A stretch of DNA of 64,000 bases. Source: Semisulcospira habei (taxonomy: Eukaryota > Mollusca > Gastropoda > Semisulcospiridae). The stretch's first letter is position 1; each line of letters opens with the position of its first letter. The notes beneath the pieces were generated by a model that ran no database searches, was not told the origin of the DNA, and saw only the letters and a program-made list of their open reading frames with translations. Shown here piece by piece: positions 20,204-29,598 of this stretch. The DNA is taken from positions 232,955,286 through 233,019,285 of the forward strand of contig BTPG01000004.1 in NCBI GenBank assembly GCA_036245525.1, in the 5' to 3' direction. Both the position numbers and the translations under genes were made by a program.

Positions 20204-20221
20204 TGGTGACCCTGTTTTAGC
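20204..20221 (+). other. primer-binding site of the gag-protease element
   Basis: TGGTGACCCTGTTTTAGC begins one base after the LTR. The leading TGG complements the CCA end of a tRNA, and the next bases fit a GGTCACCA acceptor end as in tRNA-Trp. Confidence 0.6.
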
Positions 20222-20579
20222 GGTAGGTTAAAGTATCTGCGGGCGATAGCGAGTAGCGATTTTAGAGTAGGATTTGTTGCTATGTGCATGTTGTGTTAGA
20301 TTCCCCTCTCCGATTCTAGGGGGTAAGATCCGTTATTTCTGTAGTTTTCTGGATCTTGCGAGGAATTAGTGCCTGTTTCTTCCTTTTGTATAGGTAGTAT
20401 TCTTTTTCCTTGCTCTTCTTTCTATCGTTCTTATTTTTCGTTCCATCTGGACATCAAAGTAGGTCACTATTTTCTACGTAGGTTGATATTGTTTAAGTTC
20501 TCATTTTAAGTTTTTGTTGTTGATTTGGTTGTGGTTTGTATTTTTACGTTTTCAAGTTTTTTGGGAAGTTGTTGTAAGT

Positions 20580-21325
20580 ATGGAGTCAGACCCGGTAGAG
20601 GCTTACATTAAACAGGGTGAAAGGTTAGGACTTAGGGACGACAAACTTTTTGATTATGTCGATAAGTGTAGGGATAGAGAAGATAGGGCGAGGGAGAGAG
20701 AAATTCAGAGAGAAGAGAGAGTATTAAAGGAGAAAGAGATAGAAGCTCAGAGAGAAAGAGAAGAGAGAAAGAGTACTTAAGAAAGAGGAACTAGAGGTTC
20801 AGAAAGCCTTAAAGGTGAAGGAGTTAGAAGTTCAGAGGGTGAGGGACGAGAAAGAGTTAGAGATTCGTAAACTTAAAGAGGAAAAAGAGTTAGAAATGCA
20901 GATACAGAGAGAAGAGAAGGAGTTAGAAGCTCAGAGAGAGCGAGAAGAGAAAGAAAGAGTCTTTAAGGAGAAGGAGTTAGAAGCTCAGAGAGAAGAAAGA
21001 GAAGCTCGGAGAGAGAGAAGAGAAAAAAAGAGTCTTTAAGGAGAAAGAGAAGTACAGAGAGAAGAGAGAGCGTTTCAGAGAGAGAAGGATGAGAAGTCTC
21101 TAGCGTTTCAGAGAGAGAAGGATGAGAAGTCTCTTGCGTTTCAGAGAGAGAAGGACGAGAGGGAGCATGCTTTCAGAGAGAAGGAATTGGAGTACCAGAG
21201 AGAGAAAGAAGAGAAAGATAGGGAGGTACAAATGCAGTTAGCTCGGGATGCGGGATCTAGACCAGATAGTGATTCAGTAGGCCGAGGCATACGCAATTTT
21301 CCTAAACTGCCGATGTTTAGAGTCC
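20580..21325 (+). pseudogene. gag: gag N-terminal coiled-coil region, frameshifted
   Basis: From an ATG at 20580 the frame reads MESDPVEAYIKQGERLGLRD, then a long run of REREIQREERVLKEKE-type heptads, a charged coiled coil often found at the N-terminus of invertebrate Ty3/Gypsy gag. The frame is lost at 20780, continues in another frame at 20815-21039 (KELEAQREREEKERVF), is lost again, and reaches FPKLPMFR near 21315. A one-base shift then separates it from the capsid frame at 21326. The purine-rich 12-18 bp repeats (gagaaggagttagaagctca, gcgtttcagagagagaagga) are prone to slippage, which probably produced the breaks. Confidence 0.8.
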
Positions 21326-22753
21326 GTGGACTCTATTGACGTTTTTTTGTGTCGTTTTGAGTCTCATGCGCAGGCGTTGAGTTGGCCTTCTGCCAACTGG
21401 CCCGTTTTGCTTTCATCTGTGCTTGAGGGACAGGCCTTGAGTCTTTACCATAGTTTGACCGTTTCGGGGACCATAGATTACGAGACTTTGAAGGATTGTC
21501 TCTTGCAGAAGTTCCAGTGTAATGCGGAAGGTTTTAGGGAACGCTTGAGAGCTTGTCGGCCAGAGACAGGGGAATCGTTTATGTCGTTTGGCAAACGATT
21601 GTCCCATTTGCTCGTACGTTGGGTCGAACTGTCAAAGATCGACCACACGTACGACGCATTGTTCGATCTCATGTTGGCTGAACAGTTCTTTGGTAGCGTT
21701 TCCAAGGATCTAGCGGTATTCTTGAGAGAGCGTAACCTCAAGACTACGGACGAGTTAGTACAGCACGCGGAGGCTTTTCGGATGGCGCATCCTACGAAAA
21801 ACCTCGCGCGTAGGACCGAGACACCGCCAGTCGGGTTGGTCGCTGCTAACACGTCTGAGGGTTACCGGGGCGTCAATACTTTACGGGGAGCCCAGCTGGG
21901 TAACGGTAGAGGTACTTTGCGTTTTCGACGTGGTGATCGAGGTAACAGCAATGGCGGTAGCGATTCGTACGCACGTGGAGGGACTTCTTTGCGTGGGTAT
22001 GGTCGTGGTCGTGTTGCGAGTTCGGACACGCAGTGTTTTTCTTGTCGTGGGTACGGGCACTTTAGTCGGAGCTGTCCGTACTACAGTGCAGGCGCGCAGT
22101 ATGCTAGTTATCAGGAGCACGGCCATCTGGCTCATCAAGGTCCTAGTAATCCTGGTATGGTGGAGGGGGCGGTGCAGCCCACTCACGTAGCCAGTTTTGC
22201 GGTCCCAGTCGGGGAGGTACCACAGCTGGGCGCAGGGTGTTCAGATGACGGTGGTTGCCTACCGCTGGTAGACGGTGTTGTTAATGGATGTCTTGCTTCT
22301 GTTCTCCGTGACTCAGGTACGACGACCGCGGGGGTCAGACGTGGCCTTGTTGGACAAGATCAGTTCACAGGCGAGTCACAGAAAGTAGTTTCGTTTGGAG
22401 GAAAGATAGAAGTTTTTCCGTTAGCTAAGATAGAGATTGACACAGAGTTTTTTACAGGTAGTCTGGTATCGTGTGTCATCGACGAGCCAGTCGTTGATTT
22501 AGTTCTGGGTAACATGAAAGGTGTACGGCCAGTCGTCAGTAGAGTCGAGACGGTTAAGCGAGCTCATGTTCCTAGCGGTGCAGTCGCGACGAGAGCTCAG
22601 AGCAAGCGTGTTCGTGGACAGAGGGAACGTGTTATTTCCGTCCAGAATCAGGGAATCGGTCAGCGGGTGTGGCCCAATAGTCGGGTTGGCTGGAGACGGC
22701 ATACTTCTGTTGCGGACAGAAATGCGGCTCAGCACCCAATATTATGTAGGTAG
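21326..22753 (+). CDS. gag-pro: gag capsid, zinc knuckle and aspartic-protease-like region
   Basis: A 475-residue open frame. Residues 1-160 resemble the Ty3/Gypsy capsid (DSIDVFLCRFESHA, LEGQALSLYHSL, LKDCLLQKF, ESFMSFGKRLSHLL). A Gly/Arg-rich linker follows, then a CX2CX4HX4C knuckle at about 236-249 (CFSCRGYGHFSRSC), and a retropepsin-like region from about 325: RDSGTT as the catalytic D-S/T-G, FGGKIEVFPLAKIEI strands and VVDLVLGN. The frame stops after the region where reverse transcriptase would normally begin (THVPSG...RAQSKR linker), and 280 bp of UTR lead to the purine tract. The apparent start is a GTG just after a frameshift; the natural start is 20580. Gag would form particles, and the protease would mature gag if active. 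Confidence 0.85.
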   Translation: MDSIDVFLCRFESHAQALSWPSANWPVLLSSVLEGQALSLYHSLTVSGTIDYETLKDCLLQKFQCNAEGFRERLRACRPETGESFMSFGKRLSHLLVRWVELSKIDHTYDALFDLMLAEQFFGSVSKDLAVFLRERNLKTTDELVQHAEAFRMAHPTKNLARRTETPPVGLVAANTSEGYRGVNTLRGAQLGNGRGTLRFRRGDRGNSNGGSDSYARGGTSLRGYGRGRVASSDTQCFSCRGYGHFSRSCPYYSAGAQYASYQEHGHLAHQGPSNPGMVEGAVQPTHVASFAVPVGEVPQLGAGCSDDGGCLPLVDGVVNGCLASVLRDSGTTTAGVRRGLVGQDQFTGESQKVVSFGGKIEVFPLAKIEIDTEFFTGSLVSCVIDEPVVDLVLGNMKGVRPVVSRVETVKRAHVPSGAVATRAQSKRVRGQRERVISVQNQGIGQRVWPNSRVGWRRHTSVADRNAAQHPILCR

Positions 22754-23032
22754 ATCGGAGATCGAAGTCTCGCGATTGTGTGTTTTTTTTTTGTGTTTGT
22801 GTGTGGGCAGTCGTTGGATCTTTTTCGTTTCTGGAGGTTTTAACGCATTAATTCGGTTTTCAAGTTAGTCGCTGTGTGATCTGACGGTGTGCGTTAAGGC
22901 GTAAGGCTGTAATTTTCTTTCTTGTGTTCTAGATAGTCGAAGTTAGTCCTTTCCTGTTTTCGGATAATATTATGTCGAGTAGTCTTAAAAAGAAACTCGG
23001 TCGTTTCTTTTTTTTCCCGAGGAAGGGGGAAT

Positions 23033-23880
23033 TGTGATGAAGCTCTATGCTTGTGCATAGTGCTCACACAGTAGGATTAGTACGGTACGGTTTTTGTTAA
23101 CGAGTAGGATTAGTACGGTACGGTTTTTGTTAACGGTTTGTTGCCGAAAGTCCGTGTGGCATTAGACGCACGTGGAAGCTGTAAGACATGGTTAGCACGG
23201 GTCTTTGTAGTGAGTTCTGTTTAGTGAGTTCTAGGCGGAAGCTGTGACTGTCAGAGGTCTAGTTTGGTTAGTGCGGGCTGTTTTGTTGTATGGAACGGTT
23301 GTGTTCGAGTTACCTAGCCCGCATTCCAAGACTCTGAAGCCTAGATTTCAGAGTTCTTGTAACAAGAGTGGAAAAGACGCACGCCGAGACGTCGAGTCGC
23401 AGGTGGGACCTACGTGAGGTCATCCCTCCAGCTCTTCTGAGAGTGAGTCTGACTGGGAACCAAGACACCCAAGTCCAAGCGGGAACTGAGTGTACCGTAC
23501 GAGAACGAGGACGTCCGTGCCCAAAGAGACAGGACGGCAATATGCGTACGAGGAAGGACTTTCACGCCTAGACGTGAGAAGGACCAACGTAACCAGGCAA
23601 CAACATCAAACAGGTTGGAGACATTGAGAGACTAAAACCTAGCCTGGCAAAGATACTGTGATTTGAGTGTGTGATAGAGAGCCTTGTATATATAGTTTGA
23701 TAGTCTTTATAGTCTTTAAAGCGTTTCTTTTCTTTTATAGTGTATAAAGGTTACTTTAGAAAGGGAGCCCGTGTGTTGTGTTTTACCGCATGAATGCGCC
23801 CGTCTGAGTCAGTGGCGGTGTATGCGTCTGTTGCGTGAGAGTCTGTGCGTACGACTGTGGGCAAGTCTGCGTGCGTTACA
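23033..23880 (+). repeat. 3' LTR of the gag-protease element
   Basis: An 848-bp partner of 19379-20202, longer mainly through a 14-bp insertion near 23575 (gtgagaaggaccaa) and a short duplication of tagtcttta near 23705. Confidence 0.93.
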
Positions 23881-23885
23881 AGAAT

Positions 23886-23968
23886 ATTGAATGTATGTTG
23901 CCAGCCGGTCTAATACACTAAATAAACCTAAGACCATTTAGCAACACACATCCAAAATCAAGAGAGAT
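23886..23968 (-). repeat. dispersed repeat R1, continuation after the LTR element
   Basis: Reverse complement of 26800-26905 (cggctggcgacatacaatgt, tttagctttatttaggcc). Continues at 24288-24542 after the foldback insertion. Confidence 0.8.
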
Positions 23969-23969
23969 A

Positions 23970-24282
23970 CCAAAAAAAAATTATTCAGACCAAAAAGGTG
24001 ACTGCCAATCGTGTAAAAAAATGCAAAGAAGTACCCAAAGGAGAAATAAACACGCTTAGAAAAGACGGTTACAAGCCCACAAACAGAGAGATCAGTCGCT
24101 ACTTATCTTCATTCGCAGAAGGAATGTGCCACATTCCTTCTGCGAATGAAGACAAGTAGCCACTGATCTCTCTGTTTGTTTGTCGGCTTTGACAAAGCGG
24201 ATTTACCCAAAATATTAATAAATTGTGTTGTAACCGTCTTTTCTAAGCGTGTTTATTTCTCCGTTGGGCACTTCTTTTCAAC
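23970..24282. mobile_element. foldback element F, asymmetric copy
   Basis: Inserted in R1 with a 5-bp duplication AGATA (23965-23969 and 24283-24287). The centre, 24066-24180, is an inverted repeat (cttcattcgcagaaggaatg and cattccttctgcgaatgaag meet at about 24128). The right arm has an extra 48 bp (ctttgacaaagcggatttac then ccaaaatattaataaattgt) missing from the left arm. It shares both arms with the foldback at 27646-28107. Confidence 0.78.
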
Positions 24283-24287
24283 AGATA

Positions 24288-24542
24288 TAGGCAGCCCAGA
24301 CAGTAGGGAGAGCTTAAAAAAGAAAAATACAAGTTAATGGACCAAGGGTAGACAGAAACACATGCCCCAGAGGAAAACCCACCCTGTGGGGTTGACCAGG
24401 GTGACCCTAGGAACTAAAAAGAAGTTAACCCCACCCAAGTCCCCCAGGGCAGACCTGGGTGGGGGCCACTGTTTAGTTGCAAAGTAAGGTTAATGTTACA
24501 CAGTATGCAAAATGATCCCTGTGTCATCATCATCATCATCAT
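24288..24542 (-). repeat. dispersed repeat R1, with (CAT)n at the LINE boundary
   Basis: Contains cccagggcagacctgggtgg and aggaaaacccaccctgtggg, the reverse complement of 26365-26460. A related piece is also at 54415-54480. A (CAT)6 tract at 24524-24543 is the tail of the adjacent LINE. Confidence 0.8.
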
Positions 24543-25066
24543 CAGTCCCTTGCCCGAACTGGGCGTTGGGGGGACTGAAAGGCAGCAGCAACAGACAGTG
24601 CTCTCCACTGAGTTCTATTTTGGGCGGTGGCAAGCAAGTCTGGCATCTCGAGTTCGGTCCATTCTTTTATGTTTGCGACCCAACTCTTTCTCTGACGACC
24701 TCGCCGACGACTTCCTTCGAGAGTGCCTTGGAGGATAGTCTTGGACAAGGTGTTGTGTCGGGTCACGTGGCCAAACCAAGCAAGCTTGCGCCGTTTCACG
24801 GTTGCCAGAAGGGGTTCATGTGGGCCCACCAGGGAAGTGACGATGCTCCGTACATATTCGTTGGTCTTGTGCTCGCGGTACGAGATGCGGAGCAACTTCC
24901 TCAGGCACTTGTTCTCAAAGGCCTGGATTTTCTTTTCTGAGTCTGCAAGCAGTGTCCAAGTCTCACAGCCGTAGAGTAGAATAGACACTACGAGGGACTT
25001 GTAAAGCTTGTACTTGATGGTGAAGCTGATGGAGTTACTTCGCCATATCCTGTCCAGCCTGGCCAT
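24542..25066 (-). CDS. LINE reverse transcriptase, C-terminal part
   Basis: Reads MARLDRIWRSNSISFTIKYK, then LYGCETWTLL, LRKLLRISYREH, WFGHVTRHNTLSK and SRRRGRQRKSWVANI to a natural stop. This is the conserved post-thumb region of RTE-like proteins, parallel to 1980-2568 and 31590-32218 but only about half identical to them, so it is a different family. In the ancestral protein it is continuous with 25136-26074; a TGA at about 25133-25135 (GGA in the inferred ancestor) separates them. Confidence 0.85.
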   Translation of the reverse strand: MARLDRIWRSNSISFTIKYKLYKSLVVSILLYGCETWTLLADSEKKIQAFENKCLRKLLRISYREHKTNEYVRSIVTSLVGPHEPLLATVKRRKLAWFGHVTRHNTLSKTILQGTLEGSRRRGRQRKSWVANIKEWTELEMPDLLATAQNRTQWRALSVAAAFQSPQRPVRARD

Positions 25067-26135
25067 TGCGGATGTTGCTGTACCTATCCTGATACGGATC
25101 TCTGCTATGCAACTACCGTCTTTGGACAGGGTGGCTCACAAGTACTTGAAGCTATTGACCTCTTCTAGCTTCTGGCCGTTCATGTGAATGTTGCTGCTGC
25201 TGTCGCTTGTGGTGTTGATCATCACTTTGCTTTTATCCGTACTGATCTCCATGCCATAAGACCCTGCGCTACTTGAAAGTTTGTCTGTCAGGTTTTGCAG
25301 CTCACTATTGCTGCCTGCCATGAGGTCAATGTCGTCTGCGAATCGAAGATTGCACAGGGATCTGCCACCAATAGAGATTGAAGTATGGTGGTCGTGGAGG
25401 GTTTCCTGCATGATCTTCTCCAGGAATATGTTGAAAAGGACAGGAGAGAGCAGGCATCCTTGACGGACACCGATCGTCGTCCTGAAGAACTCGCCTGACT
25501 GATTGTTAAGTAGAACCGCGCTGCAGGCGTTCTTGTAAAGCGCTTCTATCATTTGGATCAGTCCCTCCTCTATGTTGAACGATCTCATGACTTGCCAGAG
25601 ACCGTCGTGCCAGACGCGATCAAATGCTTTCCTGAAATCAATGAAGTTGTGGTAGAGTTCGCGCTGATGCTGCAGATGTTTCTCGATCAGGACGCGGCAG
25701 TTGAAAATCTGCTCTACAGTGCTTCTTCCAACTCTGAAGCCAGCCTGTTCTTCTGCCAGCAGTTCCTCGGCGAAAGTTTTGAGGCGGTTGAGAATGATTC
25801 TAAGCATTACTTTGCTAGGGTGACTTATCAGACTGATAGTTCTGTAGTTCTGGCACTGTTTCAGGTTTCCTTTCTTGGGGAGCGGGATCACTAGAGACTG
25901 TGTCCATTCTACTGGCCATTTCTTTTGCTCCCAGATCTTTTGACAGAGTGTAGTGAGGACCTTCGTTGTTACTTCTCCTCCATGTTTCAACAGTTCAGCA
26001 GGTACGTTGTCTACACCTGGAGACTTTCCTCCCTTCAGGCCGCGTACGGCTGCTTCCACCTCTTCAGCTAACACTGGCAGGTCTTCAGCCTTCCTGGCCC
26101 CAGTCTGATTGTTTTGGAGGATGCTATGCGCGCTG
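24543..26135 (-). mobile_element. 5'-truncated RTE-like LINE with (GAT)n tail
   Basis: Minus-strand non-LTR retrotransposon inserted in R1. It retains the reverse transcriptase from just before fingers motif GGKSPGVDNVPAELLKHGG to the C-terminus and ends in (GATGAT)n. Only one premature stop separates the two coding parts listed next. The 5' truncation is near 26135. Confidence 0.88.
25136..26074 (-). CDS. LINE reverse transcriptase, palm and fingers
   Basis: 312 residues carrying the RT blocks in order: LKGGKSPGVDNVPAELLK, IPLPKKGN..CQNYRTISL, EEQAGFRVGRSTVEQIF, motif A in HNFIDFRKAFDRV, GVRQGCLLSPVLFNI (motif B), LRFADDIDLMAG (motif C, catalytic FADD) and GMEISTDKSKVM. All catalytic aspartates are present, so only the truncation and the single stop disable it. 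It would copy element RNA at a nicked target in the nucleus. The start given is simply the first in-frame Met; the natural N-terminus is missing. Confidence 0.88.
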   Translation of the reverse strand: MLAEEVEAAVRGLKGGKSPGVDNVPAELLKHGGEVTTKVLTTLCQKIWEQKKWPVEWTQSLVIPLPKKGNLKQCQNYRTISLISHPSKVMLRIILNRLKTFAEELLAEEQAGFRVGRSTVEQIFNCRVLIEKHLQHQRELYHNFIDFRKAFDRVWHDGLWQVMRSFNIEEGLIQMIEALYKNACSAVLLNNQSGEFFRTTIGVRQGCLLSPVLFNIFLEKIMQETLHDHHTSISIGGRSLCNLRFADDIDLMAGSNSELQNLTDKLSSSAGSYGMEISTDKSKVMINTTSDSSSNIHMNGQKLEEVNSFKYL

Positions 26136-26139
26136 AAAA

Positions 26140-27440
26140 CAAGTGAATAATAATGCTCTTGGAATAAATGTTGACAATGGTTTTCTTACCCTTTATTATT
26201 GTCTTTCGTCCCCAACCATTCTTCCGTTTGCAGAGTTTTAAATGTTATGCAGTATACAAAATGATCCAGGCAGACCAGCCCCCACAGTAGCACTCTTGTA
26301 ATGAATCTTTATGTTGACAATGGTTTTCTTACCCTTTATTATTGTCTTTCATCCCCAACCATTCTTGCCCCACCCGGGTCTGCCCTGGGGGACTTGGGTG
26401 GGGTTAGGTATTTTTTAGTTCCCAGGGTCACCCTGGTGAGCCCCACAGGGTGGGTTTTTCTCTCTATTCTGGGGCATGTGTTTCTGTCTACCCTTTGTCC
26501 ATTCACCTGTATTTGCCTTTTTCAAACTCTCCCTACTGTCTGCACTGCCTGTAGCTCTTGATATTGGATGTGTGTTGCTAGGTGGTCTTAGCTTTATTTA
26601 GGCCCATGTGTTCGGTTTATTTATGTATTGACGGCTGGCAACATCATTCAATGTTCTGTTATTTTTTTTCACAGCAGTGCAGCACGTCCTGAGAAAGCCT
26701 TGTTGCTGTCGGGACGTTAAGCAATGTACAATCAATCAAAACCATTCACCTGTATTTGCCTTTTTAAAACTCTCCTTACTGTCTGCACTGCCTGTAGCTC
26801 TTGATATTGGATGTGTGTTGCTAAATGGTCTTAGCTTTATTTAGGCCCCATGTGTTAGGTTTATTTAATGTATTTGACCGGCTGGCGACATACAATGTTC
26901 TGTTTAGTTTTTTTTTTCACAAGCAGTGCAGGCACGTCCTGAGAAAGCCTTGTTGCTGTCGGGACGTTAAGCAATGTACAATCAATCAAAACCCAACCAT
27001 TCTTCCGTTTGCAGAGTTTTAAATGTTATGCAGTATACAAAATGATCCAGGCAGACCAGCCCCCACAGTAGCACTCTTGTAATGAATCTTTATGTTGACA
27101 ATGGTTTTCTTACCCCTTATTATTGTCTTTCGTCCCCAACCATTCTTCCGTTTGCAGAGTTTTAAATGTTATGCAGTATACAAAATGATCCAGGCAGACC
27201 AACCCCATAATAGCACTCTTGTAATAAATCTTTACGTTGTCAATAGTTTTCTTATCTTATTATTGCCTTTTGTCCCCAGCCGGCTGTTTCGTTTTGCAAA
27301 TTCAAAGGTTATGCAGTATATAAAATGATCCAGGCATCCATCAGATAAAAAAGCAGGCTATATAATTATGCTGAAAGCACCCCAATAATAACACTCTTGT
27401 AATAAATCTGTATGAAAACGAAAATGCCGCAAGTGGCGGG
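26140..27440 (+). repeat. cluster of R1 repeat copies
   Basis: At least five partial copies of R1 in direct order. Blocks tgttgacaatggttttctta / tattattgtctttcgtcccc occur near 26170, 26310, 27095 and 27235; ttaaatgttatgcagtatac / aaaatgatccaggcagacc near 26240, 27025 and 27165; and the 3' block ending gacgttaagcaatgtacaat / caatcaaaa at 26745 and 26990. The last reads like a LINE or SINE 3' end. No coding sequence. Confidence 0.85.
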
Positions 27441-27477
27441 GAATCTCAATTCATTTCTTTTGTAACTTTTGTAACTT

Positions 27478-27582
27478 TTTCAGTCTGTTGCGGAGGTAAT
27501 CCTTAATGTTTGTCCAGCGCCTATGTCTAAGTGCGGGCTCTTCTGTGATTGCCTACTGTATCTCGGCCTTTCAGGAAGTTTG
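27478..27582 (+). repeat. direct copy of the foldback loop
   Basis: About 105 bp (cagtctgttgcggaggtaat to ctcggcctttcaggaagttt) repeat at 27817-27921 with one base inserted, the latter being inside the loop of the foldback element. Confidence 0.9.
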
Positions 27583-27645
27583 TTCATGACGAGGTGTGTC
27601 TTGAAATCCAGACCAAAAAGGTGACTGCCAAGCGTGTGAAATGCA

Positions 27646-28107
27646 AAGAAGCACCCAACGGAGAAAGAAACACGCTTAGAAAAAAACGGTACAACACAAT
27701 TTATTAATATTTCGGGTAAATACCCTTTGTCAAAATAGACAAACAAACAGAGACATTAGCCGCTACTTATCTTCATATGCAGAAGGAATGTGGCAACTGA
27801 AGGTCTCAGACCTTTTTCAGTCTGTTGCGGAGGTAATCCTTAATGTTTGTCCAGCGCCTATGTCTAAGTGCGGGCTCTTCTGTGATTGCCTACTGTATCT
27901 CGGCCTTTCCAGGAAGTTTGTAAAAAGTTACAAAAGTTACAAAAGAAAGACCTTCAGTTGCCACATTCCTTCTGCATATGAAGATAAGTAGCGGCTAATG
28001 TCTCTGTTTGTTTGTCTATTTTGACAAAGGGTATTTACCCGAAATATTAATAAATTGTGTTGTACCGTTTTTTCTAAGAGTGTTTCTTTCTCCATTGGGT
28101 GCTTCTT
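27646..28107. mobile_element. foldback element F, near-perfect 160-bp arms
   Basis: Left arm 27646-27806 and right arm 27948-28107 are reverse complements with only a few mismatches (starting aagaagcacccaacgg, ending ggcaactgaaggtct). A 141-bp loop lies between. A gaggtgtgtcttgaaa sequence flanks both sides (about 27590 and 28111). No open frame of note. The arms match those at 23970-24282, so this is a family. A transcript would form a hairpin of about 160 base pairs. Confidence 0.88.
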
Positions 28108-28145
28108 TGAGGTGTGTCTTGAAACAAGTTTGAACAGCTTTCTCT

Positions 28146-28515
28146 TCAGCTTCCCCCCCCCCCCCCCCATGATTTCCTTGTAAATCTAGCTTTCTCTCGA
28201 ACAGGAGTTGACGCAGTACTGTCATCATCAAAACTATCTAGATTGTCATCAGGCTCTGGACGTCTTTTCTCTGTCATGCTCATTGATTCCTGTGTTGTTG
28301 ACTTGCTACTTGCTTCATTCACAGGTGCTGTTTCCCCCCGAGACCTCTCTGTCAGTTTCTGATGTGTCTTCATTGTCAAAGTCAATCTCTTCATCATCGC
28401 CCAGCTCAGCTCTAATGCAACTCTCAAAATCTGTCATCCCATTGTTAACTGACAGAAGAATCTTTGCTACTTTTGCCTTTTGAAGGACGTCTTGAGGTTG
28501 GCGGTAGATATGGCG
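28146..28515 (-). pseudogene. broken acidic/Ser-rich coding segment next to the LTR
   Basis: On the minus strand a frame reads QDVLQKAKVAKILLSVNNGM, then DFESCIRAELGDDEEIDFDN, and is lost at a run of six G near 28335. It continues in another frame as ETAPVNEASSKSTTQESMSM and RRPEPDDNLDSFDDD to about 28190. Codon use and composition look like real protein, but I recognise no family. The LTR at 28516 interrupts its upstream side. It could be a disrupted host exon or the N-terminal part of a mobile-element ORF. A poly-C of 18 follows at 28151-28168. Confidence 0.4.
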
Positions 28516-29377
28516 TGTTACGTGGTGGAGTTGTAGTCGAAATATGATAAACACACCAGACACACACGCACGTAGAGTTCTTTTAAATAGACCTCATTCA
28601 GCTGCAATCCGTCAACCGTGGCTTAAGGATGTAGACAAAACTGGAGTAACAGTTCCAACAAATTTAATTCAGCGATGCGATATCCACACAATAATGCTCT
28701 TTCAAATGCACAAACTACTGAATACAAAGTCTCTTCTGCTATGTCCTCACTACGACTCAAAGTTTCTCATACACAGCGTCTCTCGCAATAAACTGCGTAT
28801 CTCTACAACTGACAAAGCAAGACAATGTACTCACGGGCCTTCCCAGCGCCCTCCTTATATACACTATCAAAATCTAGAATCTTCTACGGAAATCATGAAC
28901 TCAAACAACCAGAACATATGCAGCCGAAACTCATTAACATGAACTTTCCCGAAACAATATATCAGGCTACAAAAATACGGCTGCTTACTTCAGCTCTAAA
29001 TTCTAGCGTGTAATTAAGTCACATAAAAGTATGGTATCCCTATCACCTGGTAGCTCAAAAAGGTACGAGAACATTCCCAAAACAATAAAAGCTGCTCACT
29101 TCACGCGCGGACAGGAAAACAACAAGTAGCGAAAAAGTAGCGATGTCAGATGTCAATCAACCGACGTGACACTAATGAGGCCACCAGACAGTGCGACCTG
29201 TCTACAACGTTCCGGACTAAACTTAACAAAACGAAAACGGCTCTACTCACGAACAAAAAGGAAATCTAACTAAAAAGGCACGAAATCATAACCGTGATAG
29301 CTCAAATAAACAACATATCGTAACCTACGAAAAACACATGTACGCTCTCACAGGAAAACACAACCACAATCGTAACA
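28516..29377 (-). repeat. LTR (862 bp) of a Ty3/Gypsy element, minus strand
   Basis: Bounded by perfect 7-bp inverted ends TGTTACG / CGTAACA. On the minus strand it is preceded by a purine tract (aagaggggggtaa), which makes it the 3' LTR. A TATA box (tatataagg) lies at 28854-28862. The partner LTR is not in the window. Confidence 0.82.
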
Positions 29378-29598
29378 TTACCCCCCTCTTAAGAATGAAA
29401 TTTCACAAAAATTTCTTCTCAAATTTCAAAAATACGGTTGTGGCTGTGTAAACCTACATAAAACCATAAACAAAATATAATTTCACATCAAAAATCAAAA
29501 TAAAATAAACGTCTCACAGTTCCTGTAAACAGTCCTGAGCATCGAAATGTTTCATACAAATGTTCTGGACACAGAAATGTTCATTCAAACTGCTCTGC

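Larger units (their letters stand above)
19379..23880 (+). mobile_element. young Ty3/Gypsy-type LTR element with gag and protease only
   Basis: A 4,502-bp element: LTRs of 824 and 848 bp, target duplication AGAAT at 19374-19378 and 23881-23885, primer-binding-like TGGTGACCCTG one base after the 5' LTR, and a purine tract (gaggaaggggga) two bases before the 3' LTR. An unfilled version of the site exists in R1 on the minus strand near 26905 (aacagaacattgtatg). By eye the LTRs differ by about five substitutions and a few short indels, so insertion was recent. The 2.8-kb interior carries gag and a protease region but no reverse transcriptase, RNase H or integrase. TGGTGACCC primer sites are known in CsRn1-like elements (tRNA-Trp); assignment to that clade is an inference. 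Confidence 0.92.

Noticed and set aside
28020..28070. Possible hammerhead ribozyme core in the foldback arm (gggtatttacccgaaat)
   Set aside because: There is a small stem followed by GAAA, but the CUGAUGA core element is missing (caaag instead), so the ribozyme is not supported.
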